Assembly: GCF_002007105.1 (NCBI RefSeq) | Contig: NZ_MVBC01000001.1 | Span: forward strand, 850,756-914,755 | Direction of reading: 5' to 3' | Length of the DNA stretch: 64,000 nucleotides | Source of the DNA: Hymenobacter sp. CRA2 | Lineage (GTDB): Bacteria; Bacteroidota; Bacteroidia; Cytophagales; Hymenobacteraceae | Shown here: positions 43,976-52,283 of the stretch, piece after piece | Layout: each line of letters starts with the position of its first letter | Position numbering within the stretch: position 1 is the first letter of the stretch | The notes under the pieces: generated by a model | The model's database searches: none | Seen by the model: only the letters and a program-made list of their open reading frames with translations | What the model was told of the DNA's origin: nothing | Translations under genes and position numbers: made by a program

Positions 43976-44938
43976 TTATTCTACCACCGTGGGGTCCCAG
44001 CCGCGCAGGGCCGTGGCCGGGGTGTAAAGAGCGGCCTGCTGCGGGCTTAGCTGCTTCGACCACAGAGCGCGCTGCTTGGGCTTGGCAGCCCCGTCGCCTT
44101 TCGACTTGTACTCGGCGAAAAAGGCGTCCTGCTTGTTGTCTTCCTTGCCCCAATGGTCCCAGCCCTTGGCCTTGACGACGGCGCTCAGCTCGCAGTTGAG
44201 CAGCACGGTCTTGCCGAACGGCTTCCAGGGGCGAGCCAGAAAATACGAGTCGTCTGGGGCGTCGCCAACGATTTTGCAGCGTTGCAGCACGAAGCCGAAC
44301 GTCACCGTGTCGGGCGTCGACGGGGCCATGATGCAGGTGCCCTTGGGCTTGCAGAACAGCGTGCAGTTCTCAAACCAGGCCGTGCCCGAGCCCAGGATAT
44401 AGTCCGTGGTGCCCTCAATGTAGCAGTCCTTGTAGTACTGGCGCGAGCCGTAGCCGTACACGTACAGCGTGTCGCGGAAGCCGAGGAAGCGGCAGTTGCG
44501 GAACTGCGCCTTGTCGCCGTATACCCACATGGCCGGGGCCTGGCCGGCCAGGCCCGCCGTGTTTTGGAAGGTGATATTCTCGGCCGAGAAGTTGTTGGCA
44601 AACACCCGGAACGAAGAGGCCTCCGAAGTGCCCAGCGGCTCGGCGGCGCCTTCTACCACGCGGCCATTGTAGTCGTCGTATACCAGCACGGTGCCTTCCA
44701 CTGACTCGCCTACGAGCTTCACGAAGTTGCGCTTCTTGCCCAGGTTGAGCTTCTCCTTGTAAGTGCCGTTTTTGATGAAGATGGTGATGGGCGTGCGGTT
44801 ATCGAGTGGTACCGCGTCGAGGGCCGCCTGAATGGTGCGGTAGGTCCCGCTGCCATCCGGGGCTATGGTTATCTGCTGGGCCCGGAGCATACCGGCACCA
44901 ACTAGAATAAAGAAGCAGAAAAGTAGTATTTTTTTCAT
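43976..44938 (-). CDS. Pectinesterase (carbohydrate esterase family 8)
   Basis: 320 residues with a signal peptide (MKKILLFCFFILVGAGMLRAQ). Right-handed beta-helix with CE8 signatures: NITFQNTAG, GFRDTLYVYG (Asp156), GTTDYILGSGTAWFENC (Asp179; most enzymes have DFIFG), and LARPWKPFGKTVLLNC (the Arg of GRPW). The two Asp and the Arg are the catalytic set for demethylating pectin, giving galacturonate and methanol. No pectate lyase is nearby in this window. Secreted. A hairpin with a T-run about 90 bp upstream could attenuate it. Confidence 0.95.
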   Translation of the reverse strand: MKKILLFCFFILVGAGMLRAQQITIAPDGSGTYRTIQAALDAVPLDNRTPITIFIKNGTYKEKLNLGKKRNFVKLVGESVEGTVLVYDDYNGRVVEGAAEPLGTSEASSFRVFANNFSAENITFQNTAGLAGQAPAMWVYGDKAQFRNCRFLGFRDTLYVYGYGSRQYYKDCYIEGTTDYILGSGTAWFENCTLFCKPKGTCIMAPSTPDTVTFGFVLQRCKIVGDAPDDSYFLARPWKPFGKTVLLNCELSAVVKAKGWDHWGKEDNKQDAFFAEYKSKGDGAAKPKQRALWSKQLSPQQAALYTPATALRGWDPTVVE

Positions 44939-45028
44939 AGACTTGGGTGGGCAATGAAGGGTGCGAGCGGAAGGTTCGTATCAGTTTCGGTGGGTGAGTC
45001 CGGGTTGGCCAGCTGATGGGGTATTTGC

Positions 45029-45067
45029 TAAAAAAGGCGTTATGACTCATTCGAACGCGAAACGCCT
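45029..45067 (-). terminator. Hairpin with T-run upstream of pectinesterase
   Basis: AGGCGTT pairs with AACGCCT around a 19-base loop and on the minus strand runs into TTTTTT. It lies 91 bp before the pectinesterase ATG, so it is either a leader attenuator or a leftover terminator. The rest of the 472-bp gap 44939-45410 holds no gene; it contains a decayed REP-like piece (ATGCTGAAGCGCGTCGAAG near 45144). Confidence 0.5.
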
Positions 45068-45410
45068 ATGACTGGGAGCAGTGCAGATGAAAACTAAGAG
45101 GGCTGATTGTATTACGTCAGACCCGGCTAATTTAAGCATATTCATGCTGAAGCGCGTCGAAGTAAATAGTAAATTTTTGTGCTAAGGTCCGTGGCCGCTT
45201 ATTGTCCCGAATGCGGTTAAGGAATTAGTTGCCGAGTTATTTTATAGGGTTTGTTGTCCGAAGCCGTCCCCCTGACCCAGCCCGTCGCAGGCCGGGCGGT
45301 ACCCGAATACACCAGGCTGGCCCCGATTTATTTGATGCGCGCCTGTTGCAGCCGCTTTTTCGTTGCGCCCGAGCAGTCAAAACCAGCTTGGCCTGCCGAT
45401 GTGCAGGCTC

Positions 45411-45989
45411 TTAAGCAATGGGGCGCTGCTGCAGTAAGTCATATAGCTCGGCCGGCGACAGTTGTTCCAAGCGGAGCAAGGCCTCATACGGGTCGCCGGG
45501 TAGCTGCAGTAGCCGGGCAAAAGCCGGTTCCGTTTTCAGCCCTTGCTGCTTTAGTTGCTGCGCGGCCACTCGCCAAGGCTCCCCACCAGCCTGCAACACT
45601 GCGTATTCCACCTGCAGGTGCCGCACCGCGTGCTGCCGGGCCACCGGGCGCGGCTGACCAAAGACTTCCCAAGCGAAGCTGACTGCCTCAAAGCTCGCTA
45701 CGACGGTAGGCAAACCCTGAAAACTGGCTTCAGCCAGGGAAAAGCTGGGCAAGCGGCCGTAGTGGCGGCGCAGCAGCTGCCCGAAAGCGCCCAACTCTGC
45801 CTCAGGCACTTCACAGATAAAGTCCAGGTCGCTGCCGGCCACATCGATGGCTAGCGGAATGGTGCCGGCCAGCACTGGTCCAAATGCCTGCAGGGCAGTA
45901 AGAATGCCCAGTTGCGTAATGGCCGCGTAGGCTTGCTGTTGGCGGGGCGTACCGGTTTGCAGGTAGCGCAGGTCGTGCCAGTCGCGCAT
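45411..45989 (-). CDS. DUF4269 protein (nucleotidyltransferase-like)
   Basis: 192 residues. GTIPLAIDVAGSDLDFICEV (about 42-61) is the DUF4269 signature, related to the G-S-x-x-D-x-D motif of the nucleotidyltransferase fold. WHDLRYLQTGTPRQQQAYAAI at the start and RHLQVEYAVLQAGGE (Arg-His-x-Glu-type) also fit. The expected third acid on a later strand is less clear, so activity is not certain. Cytoplasmic, no operon partner evident. Confidence 0.92.
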   Translation of the reverse strand: MRDWHDLRYLQTGTPRQQQAYAAITQLGILTALQAFGPVLAGTIPLAIDVAGSDLDFICEVPEAELGAFGQLLRRHYGRLPSFSLAEASFQGLPTVVASFEAVSFAWEVFGQPRPVARQHAVRHLQVEYAVLQAGGEPWRVAAQQLKQQGLKTEPAFARLLQLPGDPYEALLRLEQLSPAELYDLLQQRPIA

Positions 45990-46020
45990 GGGGTAGCCGG
46001 TGTCAGGTGGTATCTTGAAA

Positions 46021-46150
46021 TGTTATGCTGAATCCCGTCGAAGCGCTGACGTTGCGCCTCACCCCCCGGCCCCCTCTCCGAAAAAGAGAGGGGGCGCCAG
46101 CCGAAGCGGGAGAGATGCTTCTGCTTTGCTCTACAGGACCGTTCCGAGTG
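46021..46150. repeat. Degenerate REP-like repeat with CCCCCTCTC hairpin
   Basis: ATGCTGAATCCCGTCGAAGC, then CCCCCTCTC/GAGAGGGGG (46070-46078 with 46086-46094), then GAGAGATGCTTCTG. The ATGC-GA-GTCGA-GATGC words recur at 25125, 45144 and 54971-55062. Non-coding; fills the gap between the DUF4269 and acyltransferase genes. Confidence 0.55.
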
Positions 46151-46173
46151 CTTTAGGCGTAGTCTAATGGAAT

Positions 46174-46210
46174 GTCCTGCCTCATCCATCGGGTATTGAT
46201 GAGGCAGGAC
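46174..46210 (-). terminator. Hairpin after the acyltransferase gene
   Basis: GTCCTGCCTCATC pairs perfectly with GATGAGGCAGGAC around an 11-base loop. No strong T-run, but position (35 bp after the minus-strand stop) suggests a terminator. Confidence 0.7.
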
Positions 46211-46245
46211 GTCTGAGAAGGTGCAAGCAGCTGCTCTGGCGCTGC

Positions 46246-47379
46246 TTAGCGCGTGAGCAGCTTCTGGCGCAGCCAGCGCCGCACCGGCTCGTCGTAGAAC
46301 TTCAGGCTGGCGTAGGCGAGCAGCAGCGCGGAGCAGAACGTAAGCAGGGCTACGGGCCAGGTTTGCTGCAGCGGGAGCTTGTGGTTGCTGACCCAGCCCG
46401 TGTAGATGTATACCAGCGGGAAGTGGGTGATGTAAATGGGGTAGGAAATGTCGCCGAGGAACTTGCAGACCCGCGCCGCGCCGGGGCTGCTTATCTGCCC
46501 GCCGGCTCCCAGCCACACAATCAGCGGAAACACCACTACGATGCTAAGCGCCTCGTACAGGCCGTTTTGCCACAGCTGCGCGGGGCCGCCCACGCGCGGA
46601 AAGGCCAGCACCAGCACCAGTAGCAGGCTGCACCACCAGAAGGCATGCCCGACCCGGGGCAGCTTGGCGACGCGTGCCAGCAGCAACCCGGCAAAAAACG
46701 GGTACATCACCCGGCTGAAGCCGATGCGCAACTGCTTGGGCTCCAGCGCCCAGCCGCCGACCACGTCGCCGGCTGTGAGGGCCAGGTACACCAGCGCCGC
46801 GCCGGCCAGCAGCACCAGTACCGCGAGCGGACCGCGGGAAAGGCGGCGCACCCCAAAGGCATAGAGCAGATTGGCTACGTATTCGAAAAAGAGCGACCAG
46901 CCCGGACCGTTGAGCGGGTGCATTTCCTGCCAGCCCCGGATGTCCATCGACAAGGGCAGCGGCAGCAGTGTGAAGCCAACGAGCATGACCAGCAGCGTCT
47001 TCCAAACGGGTACCTCGCTGATGCCGGGCCACATGGCCGAATCCTGGAAGTAGAAGCACAGCGCCCCGACAATCATGCCCAGCACCACCAGGGGCTGCAA
47101 GCGCACCAGCCGGATCTTGATGAAGTCCTTCACCGTCATGCGCGTCCACCGGTCGTCGTAGGCGTAGGCGATGACGAAGCCCGAGAGCAGGAAGAAGAAG
47201 TCGACGGCAAGGTAGCCGTGGTTGATGAGTTGATCGAAGTGGCTGGTAGCGTGCGACTCGCACAGGTGAAAAGCCACCACCGTAAGCGCCGCTACGCCGC
47301 GCAGGCCGTCGAGGATGGCGTAGTGCGGCTTGGTGCTCAGGGCCGGGGCGTCCACGGCGGGAAGTAACTGGGTTTGCAT
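46246..47379 (-). CDS. Acyltransferase family 3 (OafA/YrhL-type) membrane protein
   Basis: 377 residues with about ten transmembrane helices. The N-terminal YAILDGLRGVAALTVVAFHL (20-39, with the conserved Arg and His), YLAVDFFFLLSGFVIAYAYDDRW and FIKIRLVRLQPLVVLGM are the family's hallmark sections. It transfers acyl groups to surface sugars such as O-antigen or exopolysaccharide; acceptor unknown. No glycosyltransferase cluster surrounds it. Divergent from the CheB gene across a 333-bp gap. Confidence 0.94.
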   Translation of the reverse strand: MQTQLLPAVDAPALSTKPHYAILDGLRGVAALTVVAFHLCESHATSHFDQLINHGYLAVDFFFLLSGFVIAYAYDDRWTRMTVKDFIKIRLVRLQPLVVLGMIVGALCFYFQDSAMWPGISEVPVWKTLLVMLVGFTLLPLPLSMDIRGWQEMHPLNGPGWSLFFEYVANLLYAFGVRRLSRGPLAVLVLLAGAALVYLALTAGDVVGGWALEPKQLRIGFSRVMYPFFAGLLLARVAKLPRVGHAFWWCSLLLVLVLAFPRVGGPAQLWQNGLYEALSIVVVFPLIVWLGAGGQISSPGAARVCKFLGDISYPIYITHFPLVYIYTGWVSNHKLPLQQTWPVALLTFCSALLLAYASLKFYDEPVRRWLRQKLLTR

Positions 47380-47712
47380 AGGCTATGCCGACGGGTATGC
47401 AGGTAGTTCGTGCGGCCTAGTTAGTGCAATTTTGCCAACTCTGCGCCATCCTAAGCACACTAACAGCGCACTAACCCAATGAAAATCAGCCCCGCCGCGT
47501 GCGGGCCAAAGCCTGGGAAACGCCAACATCCCTTTAGCGCAGCCATTGCCCCTTGTAGGCCTCAGGGGCCTATTACAGCCCAGCAGCAAGGCACCCACGG
47601 CTGGTTGCCAAACGGGCGGACCAAGCCAAGTAGCCAGCAAAGTAAGAGCGCCGCCAGCCATGCGGGCTGCGAAGTCAGTATAATAGCTTGGTTGTAACTT
47701 CAAGTGCACGAC
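47380..47712. other. Divergent intergenic region with three GTTAGTG(C/T) motifs
   Basis: No gene seen. GTTAGTGC occurs at 47420-47427 on the plus strand, and its complement as ACACTAAC (47457-47464) and GCACTAAC (47468-47475). The last two are 11 bp apart, the first is inverted. They lie upstream of the minus-strand acyltransferase start and may form an operator. The remainder shows no structure of note. Confidence 0.4.
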
Positions 47713-48792
47713 ATGGCTCCCCGCTCTGACCGCAAACATCAGCAACGAGACATTGTGGTCATTGGAGCCTCGGCGGGGGGCATTGCAGCCCTGCGGGAGT
47801 TGGTTCAGATGCTGCCCCACGATTTTCCGGCGCCCATTTTCGTGGTGCAGCACGTGGCACCCGATTCATCCAACTCCCTGGCCCGGCTGCTGGACGCGGT
47901 GGCGCCGCTTCCCGTTAAGCAACCCCACAACGGCGAGACGGTGGAGCCCGGCACCATTTACATTGCCCCCGCCGACCGCCACATGCTCGTCGAGAACGAC
48001 CGGATTCTGATTACGCACGGCCCCAAGGAAAACAAGTTTCGGCCTTCTATTGACGCGTTGTTTCGCTCCGTGGCCTACTCCTACGGGCCGCGGGTTATTG
48101 GGGTGGTGCTCACCGGCTACCTCGACGACGGCACTTCCGGCCTGTGGACGGTGCAGCGCCTGGGCGGCGTGACGGTGGTGCAAGACCCGGATGACGCCGT
48201 CACGCCCGCCATGCCCATCAATGCCCTGCAGTTCGTGAAAGCCGATTACGTGGTGCCGCTGGCCGAGCTGGCCGCCCTGCTGGTGCGCCTCACGCTGGAG
48301 CCCGCGCCGCGCGCGCGCCGCCGCGCCGCCGCCGAGCTGGAGCTGTTGCAGCTCGAACTCGCCATTGCCAAGCAGGACAACGCCTTCGAAATGGGCATCA
48401 TCGACAAGGGCCGGCTAACGCCGTTTACCTGCCCGGAATGCCACGGCGCCCTTACGCAGCTCATCGAGGGCAACATCATCCGCTACCGCTGCCACACCGG
48501 GCACGCCTACACCATCAGCACGCTGCTTTCGGAAGCAGCCGATTCGGTGGAAGCCATGCTCTACCAGAGCATGCGCGGGCTGGAGGAAACCAAAATGCTG
48601 CTGCAGACGCTCGGGAACCACTTCAAGCAAAACGGCCGCCCCGCGGCGGCGGCCACCTTCTTCCGCAAAGCCGAGAAGACCGGGGCCCAGGCCCGGGTGG
48701 TGCACGACTCCATTCTCAAGCACGAAGCGCTCAGCGGCGACCTGCGCTTTCAGAGTAGGGAAGACGACGAAGCGGACAGCAAGGCTGGGTAG
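47713..48792 (+). CDS. cheB: Orphan CheB-type protein-glutamate methylesterase with C-terminal zinc-ribbon-like part
   Basis: 359 residues. The catalytic domain covers about 10-190: IGASAGG (Ser20), VVQHVAP (His47) and TGYLDDG (Asp139) form the triad; NKFRPSIDALFRS and AMPINALQF are also conserved. There is no receiver domain. A helix (about 200-225) leads to FTCPECHGAL...YRCHTGHAYT (Cys240, Cys243, Cys260 and His residues), a likely metal-binding module, then helices. No chemotaxis genes are near. Likely acts on a receptor or another methylated protein; a regulatory role outside chemotaxis is possible. Confidence 0.92.
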   Translation: MAPRSDRKHQQRDIVVIGASAGGIAALRELVQMLPHDFPAPIFVVQHVAPDSSNSLARLLDAVAPLPVKQPHNGETVEPGTIYIAPADRHMLVENDRILITHGPKENKFRPSIDALFRSVAYSYGPRVIGVVLTGYLDDGTSGLWTVQRLGGVTVVQDPDDAVTPAMPINALQFVKADYVVPLAELAALLVRLTLEPAPRARRRAAAELELLQLELAIAKQDNAFEMGIIDKGRLTPFTCPECHGALTQLIEGNIIRYRCHTGHAYTISTLLSEAADSVEAMLYQSMRGLEETKMLLQTLGNHFKQNGRPAAAATFFRKAEKTGAQARVVHDSILKHEALSGDLRFQSREDDEADSKAG

Positions 48793-49015
48793 GCCGGCGC
48801 GCTGCCGATACTCTCTACCACGTGTATGGTGCTCTGACCCGCCAAAGCAGGCCGTCCTGGCCGCAGCCGGGCCAGCTGAGCATAACAAATGGGTACGCAC
48901 TCAGCGCGGCACCTACACGTTGCTGGTGAGCGTAGTGCCATCGGGACGGGCTGGCTGATGTGGTACAGGCCGCTGGGCACCGCGCCAAAGGCAATGCTGA
49001 CGCCAGGCTGACCCC

Positions 49016-49558
49016 TCAGCGCCGGGTGGCAGCCCGGAGCCGGGCCCGTAGGTACTGCTGCAGCCACATGGGGTAGAGGTTGTAGCCCACGTTGGCGAGC
49101 AGAATCAGCAGGGCCCAGCCCAGGTAGCCGCGGGCCGCCGCGTACAGGCTGGTAAGCAGAAAGAACAACAGCAGCACCAGGTGAAACCGCTCCAGGTGGT
49201 ACGAAGCCCGCAGCCGCCGCACGGCCGAGGTGCGGCCTTGCACCTGCCGAAACTCCGGAAAGTGCTGCCGCAGCCGGCGGTTCACCAGCTCACCGTTCTG
49301 CGCGAAGCGGTTCAGCCGGTGCACGCCCAGCCGTCGGTAAGCCGCTGGCTGGGCGCTCAGCCGCAGCCGCTCTAGCCCGGCCGCCGGCACCAGGTACAGC
49401 AGCAAACTAAGCGCGCTCAGCCCGTACAGCCACGGCCGCTCCATGTGCTGGTAGGCAAACACGACGACGGGCGCCAGGCCCAGCACCGACCATAGCACGT
49501 TGGGCACGGCGTTGTACCACGCCGCCAGTCGAACCGCCCGTTGTCGTTCAGATGCCAT
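49016..49558 (-). CDS. Membrane protein resembling CrtO-type acyltransferases
   Basis: 180 residues. Hydrophobic segments near 17-36, 43-61 and 124-163. PNVLWSVLGLAPVVVF, a central Arg-rich soluble stretch (HRLNRFAQNGELVNRRLRQHFPEFRQ), FHLVLLLFFLLTSLYAAARG and NVGYNLYPMWLQQYLRARL resemble glycosyl-4,4'-diaponeurosporenoate acyltransferases, in which the N-x-x-Y-N-x-Y-P-x-x-x-Q-x-Y end is typical. There is no carotenoid gene nearby, so the function is inferred only from this end motif. Inner membrane. Confidence 0.65.
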   Translation of the reverse strand: MASERQRAVRLAAWYNAVPNVLWSVLGLAPVVVFAYQHMERPWLYGLSALSLLLYLVPAAGLERLRLSAQPAAYRRLGVHRLNRFAQNGELVNRRLRQHFPEFRQVQGRTSAVRRLRASYHLERFHLVLLLFFLLTSLYAAARGYLGWALLILLANVGYNLYPMWLQQYLRARLRAATRR

Positions 49559-49712
49559 GATCCTGAGCTTGATATGCGTAATAATACACCCCTCGCGCTT
49601 CAGGCAGCGCTTGGTCGTGCCTTAGGCCCGGGAGTTGGGCGGCGGTTGGGGTTGGCTTAATCTTTGTCCCGGGTCAGGACCACAGTTATTCCTCCGCTTC
49701 AACGTTCCCCGT

Positions 49713-50018
49713 ATGCGTCCATCTTTTCTCCTCGCCACTCTGCTGCTGACCGGCGGCGCCCTGGCCTTTAGCGCCGCGCCAGCTCGTGCCCAGGTAGTCA
49801 TCAACATCGGTCAGCCGGCGCCCCCGCCGCCGGTAATCGTGGTGCACGAAGCCCGCCCGGTGAAGCATAAGCACCACCATCGTCACTACTACCAGCCGCG
49901 GCCCGTCGTGGTGGTTCCGGCCCAGCCGGTGTATTACGTGCCCGCTGGCGGCCCTCATGGCCACGGGCATGGGCGCGGCCACGGGCATGGCCATGGCCAT
50001 GGGCACGGCCGCCACTAA
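49713..50018 (+). CDS. Secreted His/Gly-rich protein
   Basis: 101 residues. Signal peptide (MRPSFLLATLLLTGGALAFS, AAPARAQ; cleavage near 27). The mature part has a Pro/Val section (QPAPPPPVIVVHEARPVKHK), a His/Tyr patch (HKHHHRHYYQPRP), and ends in an (HG)n run (GHGHGRGHGHGHGHGHGRH). Such His-rich exported proteins can bind Ni, Zn or Cu, but nothing here shows which. The GC-rich repeat could also vary by slippage. Terminator follows. Confidence 0.78.
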   Translation: MRPSFLLATLLLTGGALAFSAAPARAQVVINIGQPAPPPPVIVVHEARPVKHKHHHRHYYQPRPVVVVPAQPVYYVPAGGPHGHGHGRGHGHGHGHGHGRH

Positions 50019-50037
50019 ACGGCCAACACCACTCAGC

Positions 50038-50074
50038 AACAGCCGGCTTTTGCTACGCGCAGAAGCCGGCTGTT
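50038..50074. terminator. Hairpin terminator
   Basis: AACAGCCGGCTT pairs perfectly with AAGCCGGCTGTT around a 13-base loop, 20 bp after the His-rich gene. Short T-run (TTT) only. Confidence 0.75.
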
Positions 50075-50313
50075 TGGCGTCTGCTGAGTCGGCTATTCAG
50101 GGCTAGCACCAGGAAGCACGGGCCGTTAGCCAATTGGCGCGAAGCCAGCAGGTGGCTCTGGGGCAGGAAAACGGCGGGTATATAGCGGAACTTGAATTCT
50201 GCCGCGGAGCGCGTGCCCGGGACGCTTATCTTCGGCCCTTGCTGGTCGGGGCCACCGCTGCCCGAATGGCCGACTTTTCCTGCTTGCCAACTCTCCATCC
50301 CAACTTCCGCCCT

Positions 50314-51609
50314 GTGAAAACACCCAAGTCCATCCTGAAAAAAATCGTTAAGTGGGGAGTGATTGCAGCGGTGGCGTATGGGGTGCTGACCACCCTGATT
50401 CTGGGTCAAAACAGCGTAGACGAGCTAACCGGCCGGTACACGTATAATTGGTCGGGGCTGGATGCGCTGGTCAACCAGGAGAAATTCGGCTTTTTCACCG
50501 ATCAGCCCGTGCCCACGGCCCTCGATGGCGTCGACGGCCCCTACGTGGTGGGCAACCGGCAGTTTGTGGTGGACCGCCACAACCAGCTGCGCAGCGCCCC
50601 GCTGCGGGCCGGTGAGCCGCTGCAGGTTCGGGTCAATAATCCGGACCAAGACTCCTTCTCCGTAGCATTGCGCGCGGCGCACCTGCGGCCGGCCGAAACC
50701 TACCCCATGCCGGCCCGGCTGCTGGCCATTTCCGATATCGAAGGCAACTTCGACGGCCTGATCAGCCTGTTGCGCAGCCACGGCGTGGTGGATGCGGGCT
50801 ACAACTGGACCTTCGGACCCGGCCACCTGGTGCTGAACGGCGACTTCGTGGACCGCGGCGACAACGTGACGCCCGTGCTCTGGCTGATCTACAAGCTGGA
50901 GGCGCAGGCTGAGCAGGCCGGCGGGCGGGTGCACTACGTGCTCGGCAACCACGAGGTGATGAACCTCTACGGCGACCAGTCCTACGCACAGTACAAGTAC
51001 ATCGAGGTGGCCCGGCAGATCAGCGGCCGTGCGCGCTGGGACCAGGCCGGCCCCGCCCTGTACGCTGCCAATACCGAGCTGGGCCGCTGGCTGCGCACCA
51101 AAAACGTAGCCGAGCGCATCGGGCCTTACCTGTTTGTGCACGCCGGCCTCAAAACCAAGCTGGTGCAGCAGGGCCTGGGTCTCACCGAGCTCAACCGCAT
51201 TGCCCGTACCTACTACGGCACCCGGGCCGCTAAGCGCCTCGCCGGCACCCGCGAAGGCCTCGTCCTCAGCTCCTACGACGGCCCTTACTGGGACCGAAGC
51301 CTGGCCCTGAACTGGCTGTACCGGGTGTTCTTTTTCTTCAACGACCCGCGCGGTGCCTCTTACCACCGCACCACCCAGCAGGAGCTGGAGCAGGTGCTAC
51401 GCTTCTACCAGGCCGGGCGCCTGGTCATCGGCCACTCCGTCGTCGGCGACATCACGCCTGACTACGAGGGCAAGGTGCTCAAAATCGACATCAAGCACGG
51501 CCAGACCAAGCGCACCGGTCAGACCAAAGGCCTGCTGATCGAAAACGGCGCGGAGTACAAGGTAGACGACCTGGGCGGAAAGACCCGCCTCGGGCCCGCC
51601 GCTTCGTAG
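50314..51609 (+). CDS. Metallophosphoesterase of the PPP type (Shewanella-like phosphatase group)
   Basis: 431 residues from a GTG at 50314 (MKTPKSILKKIVKWGVIAAVAYGVL); an in-frame ATG at 50266 is an alternative. One membrane segment (about 13-30) anchors it. PPP motifs: AISDIEGNFDG (139-147; Glu replaces the usual His), GDFVDRGDN (176-184), LGNHEVMN (210-217), FVHAGL and RLVIGHSVVGDI. The DxEGN form and the insertion between motifs match bacterial Shewanella-like protein phosphatases, which need two metals. The substrate (protein phosphate or other) is unknown. Confidence 0.9.
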   Translation: MKTPKSILKKIVKWGVIAAVAYGVLTTLILGQNSVDELTGRYTYNWSGLDALVNQEKFGFFTDQPVPTALDGVDGPYVVGNRQFVVDRHNQLRSAPLRAGEPLQVRVNNPDQDSFSVALRAAHLRPAETYPMPARLLAISDIEGNFDGLISLLRSHGVVDAGYNWTFGPGHLVLNGDFVDRGDNVTPVLWLIYKLEAQAEQAGGRVHYVLGNHEVMNLYGDQSYAQYKYIEVARQISGRARWDQAGPALYAANTELGRWLRTKNVAERIGPYLFVHAGLKTKLVQQGLGLTELNRIARTYYGTRAAKRLAGTREGLVLSSYDGPYWDRSLALNWLYRVFFFFNDPRGASYHRTTQQELEQVLRFYQAGRLVIGHSVVGDITPDYEGKVLKIDIKHGQTKRTGQTKGLLIENGAEYKVDDLGGKTRLGPAAS

Positions 51610-51676
51610 GTCGGGTTGCTCCGGCGCACCCAGTGGGTCGCAGTGGAGTAGGGCGCCTCCCCTAGTTGCTGATACC

Positions 51677-52120
51677 TCAATGGGCCACCGCAGGCGTGCG
51701 GCGCAGGGCGAAAGTCGGCTTGTTGCTGGTGCCGCAGGAGCTGCCCGCCGTAAAAGTACCGCTCAGGCCCTCGTTCAGCTGCCGGGCGTTGAAGCGGAAA
51801 TCTTCCCCGTGCGGCCCCAAACCGAAGAAATGGAACTTGCCGGGGGCGCACAGGCTGGCCTGCAGGGTCAGCGGGACCAGCGCGCCGGCTTGTAGCGCCG
51901 TGGCCATGATTTGCCCGTCACGCTCAAAGAAGTGCAGTTGAAGAGTCCGGGTAGCGCCCTGCTCAGTGACTTGCCCCTGCCACTGGCCCAGCAGAAAGCG
52001 CAGCTGCTGCACGTCGGCGGCCGAAGCCTTTTCAAAGCACTTGTTTTGCGCGTGCAGCGCTGCGGGGCCGGCACCAGTCAGCAGCAAGCTCAGGAGTAAC
52101 AAGCGAAATATCTTGTTCAT
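51677..52120 (-). CDS. Secreted DUF6265-like / lipocalin-like protein
   Basis: 147 residues with a signal peptide (MNKIFRLLLLSLLLTGAGPAALHAQ). Mature part LRFLLGQWQGQVTEQGATRTLQLHFFERDGQIMATAL has the G-x-W strand and beta-barrel rhythm of lipocalin-like domains. Two Cys (CFEKA, SSCGTS) could form a disulphide. Convergent with the phosphoesterase gene (68-bp gap). Function unknown. Confidence 0.75.
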   Translation of the reverse strand: MNKIFRLLLLSLLLTGAGPAALHAQNKCFEKASAADVQQLRFLLGQWQGQVTEQGATRTLQLHFFERDGQIMATALQAGALVPLTLQASLCAPGKFHFFGLGPHGEDFRFNARQLNEGLSGTFTAGSSCGTSNKPTFALRRTPAVAH

Positions 52121-52283
52121 GGCAGCTGGTTATAGTTGTGGATTGGCAAGGATCCCCGGAGCCAAGCGGGCCGAATTGCTTAGTCAATATAATCTTTTAC
52201 CGATATAAGTCAGAACTATATTATTCGCTCCTTAACCAGCGGGGCTAGGTGCCACGCCGGTGCTCAAGCGTCAGTGCGCCAAC

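Noticed and set aside
45251..45682. Plus-strand frame opposite the DUF4269 gene
   Set aside because: Mirror of DUF4269 with Ala/Pro-rich antisense composition.
48793..49015. Possible relic of a secreted-protein tail (GAVPSGLYHIS on the minus strand, then a shifted frame)
   Set aside because: The match to T9SS tail style is short and needs a frameshift; too weak to call.
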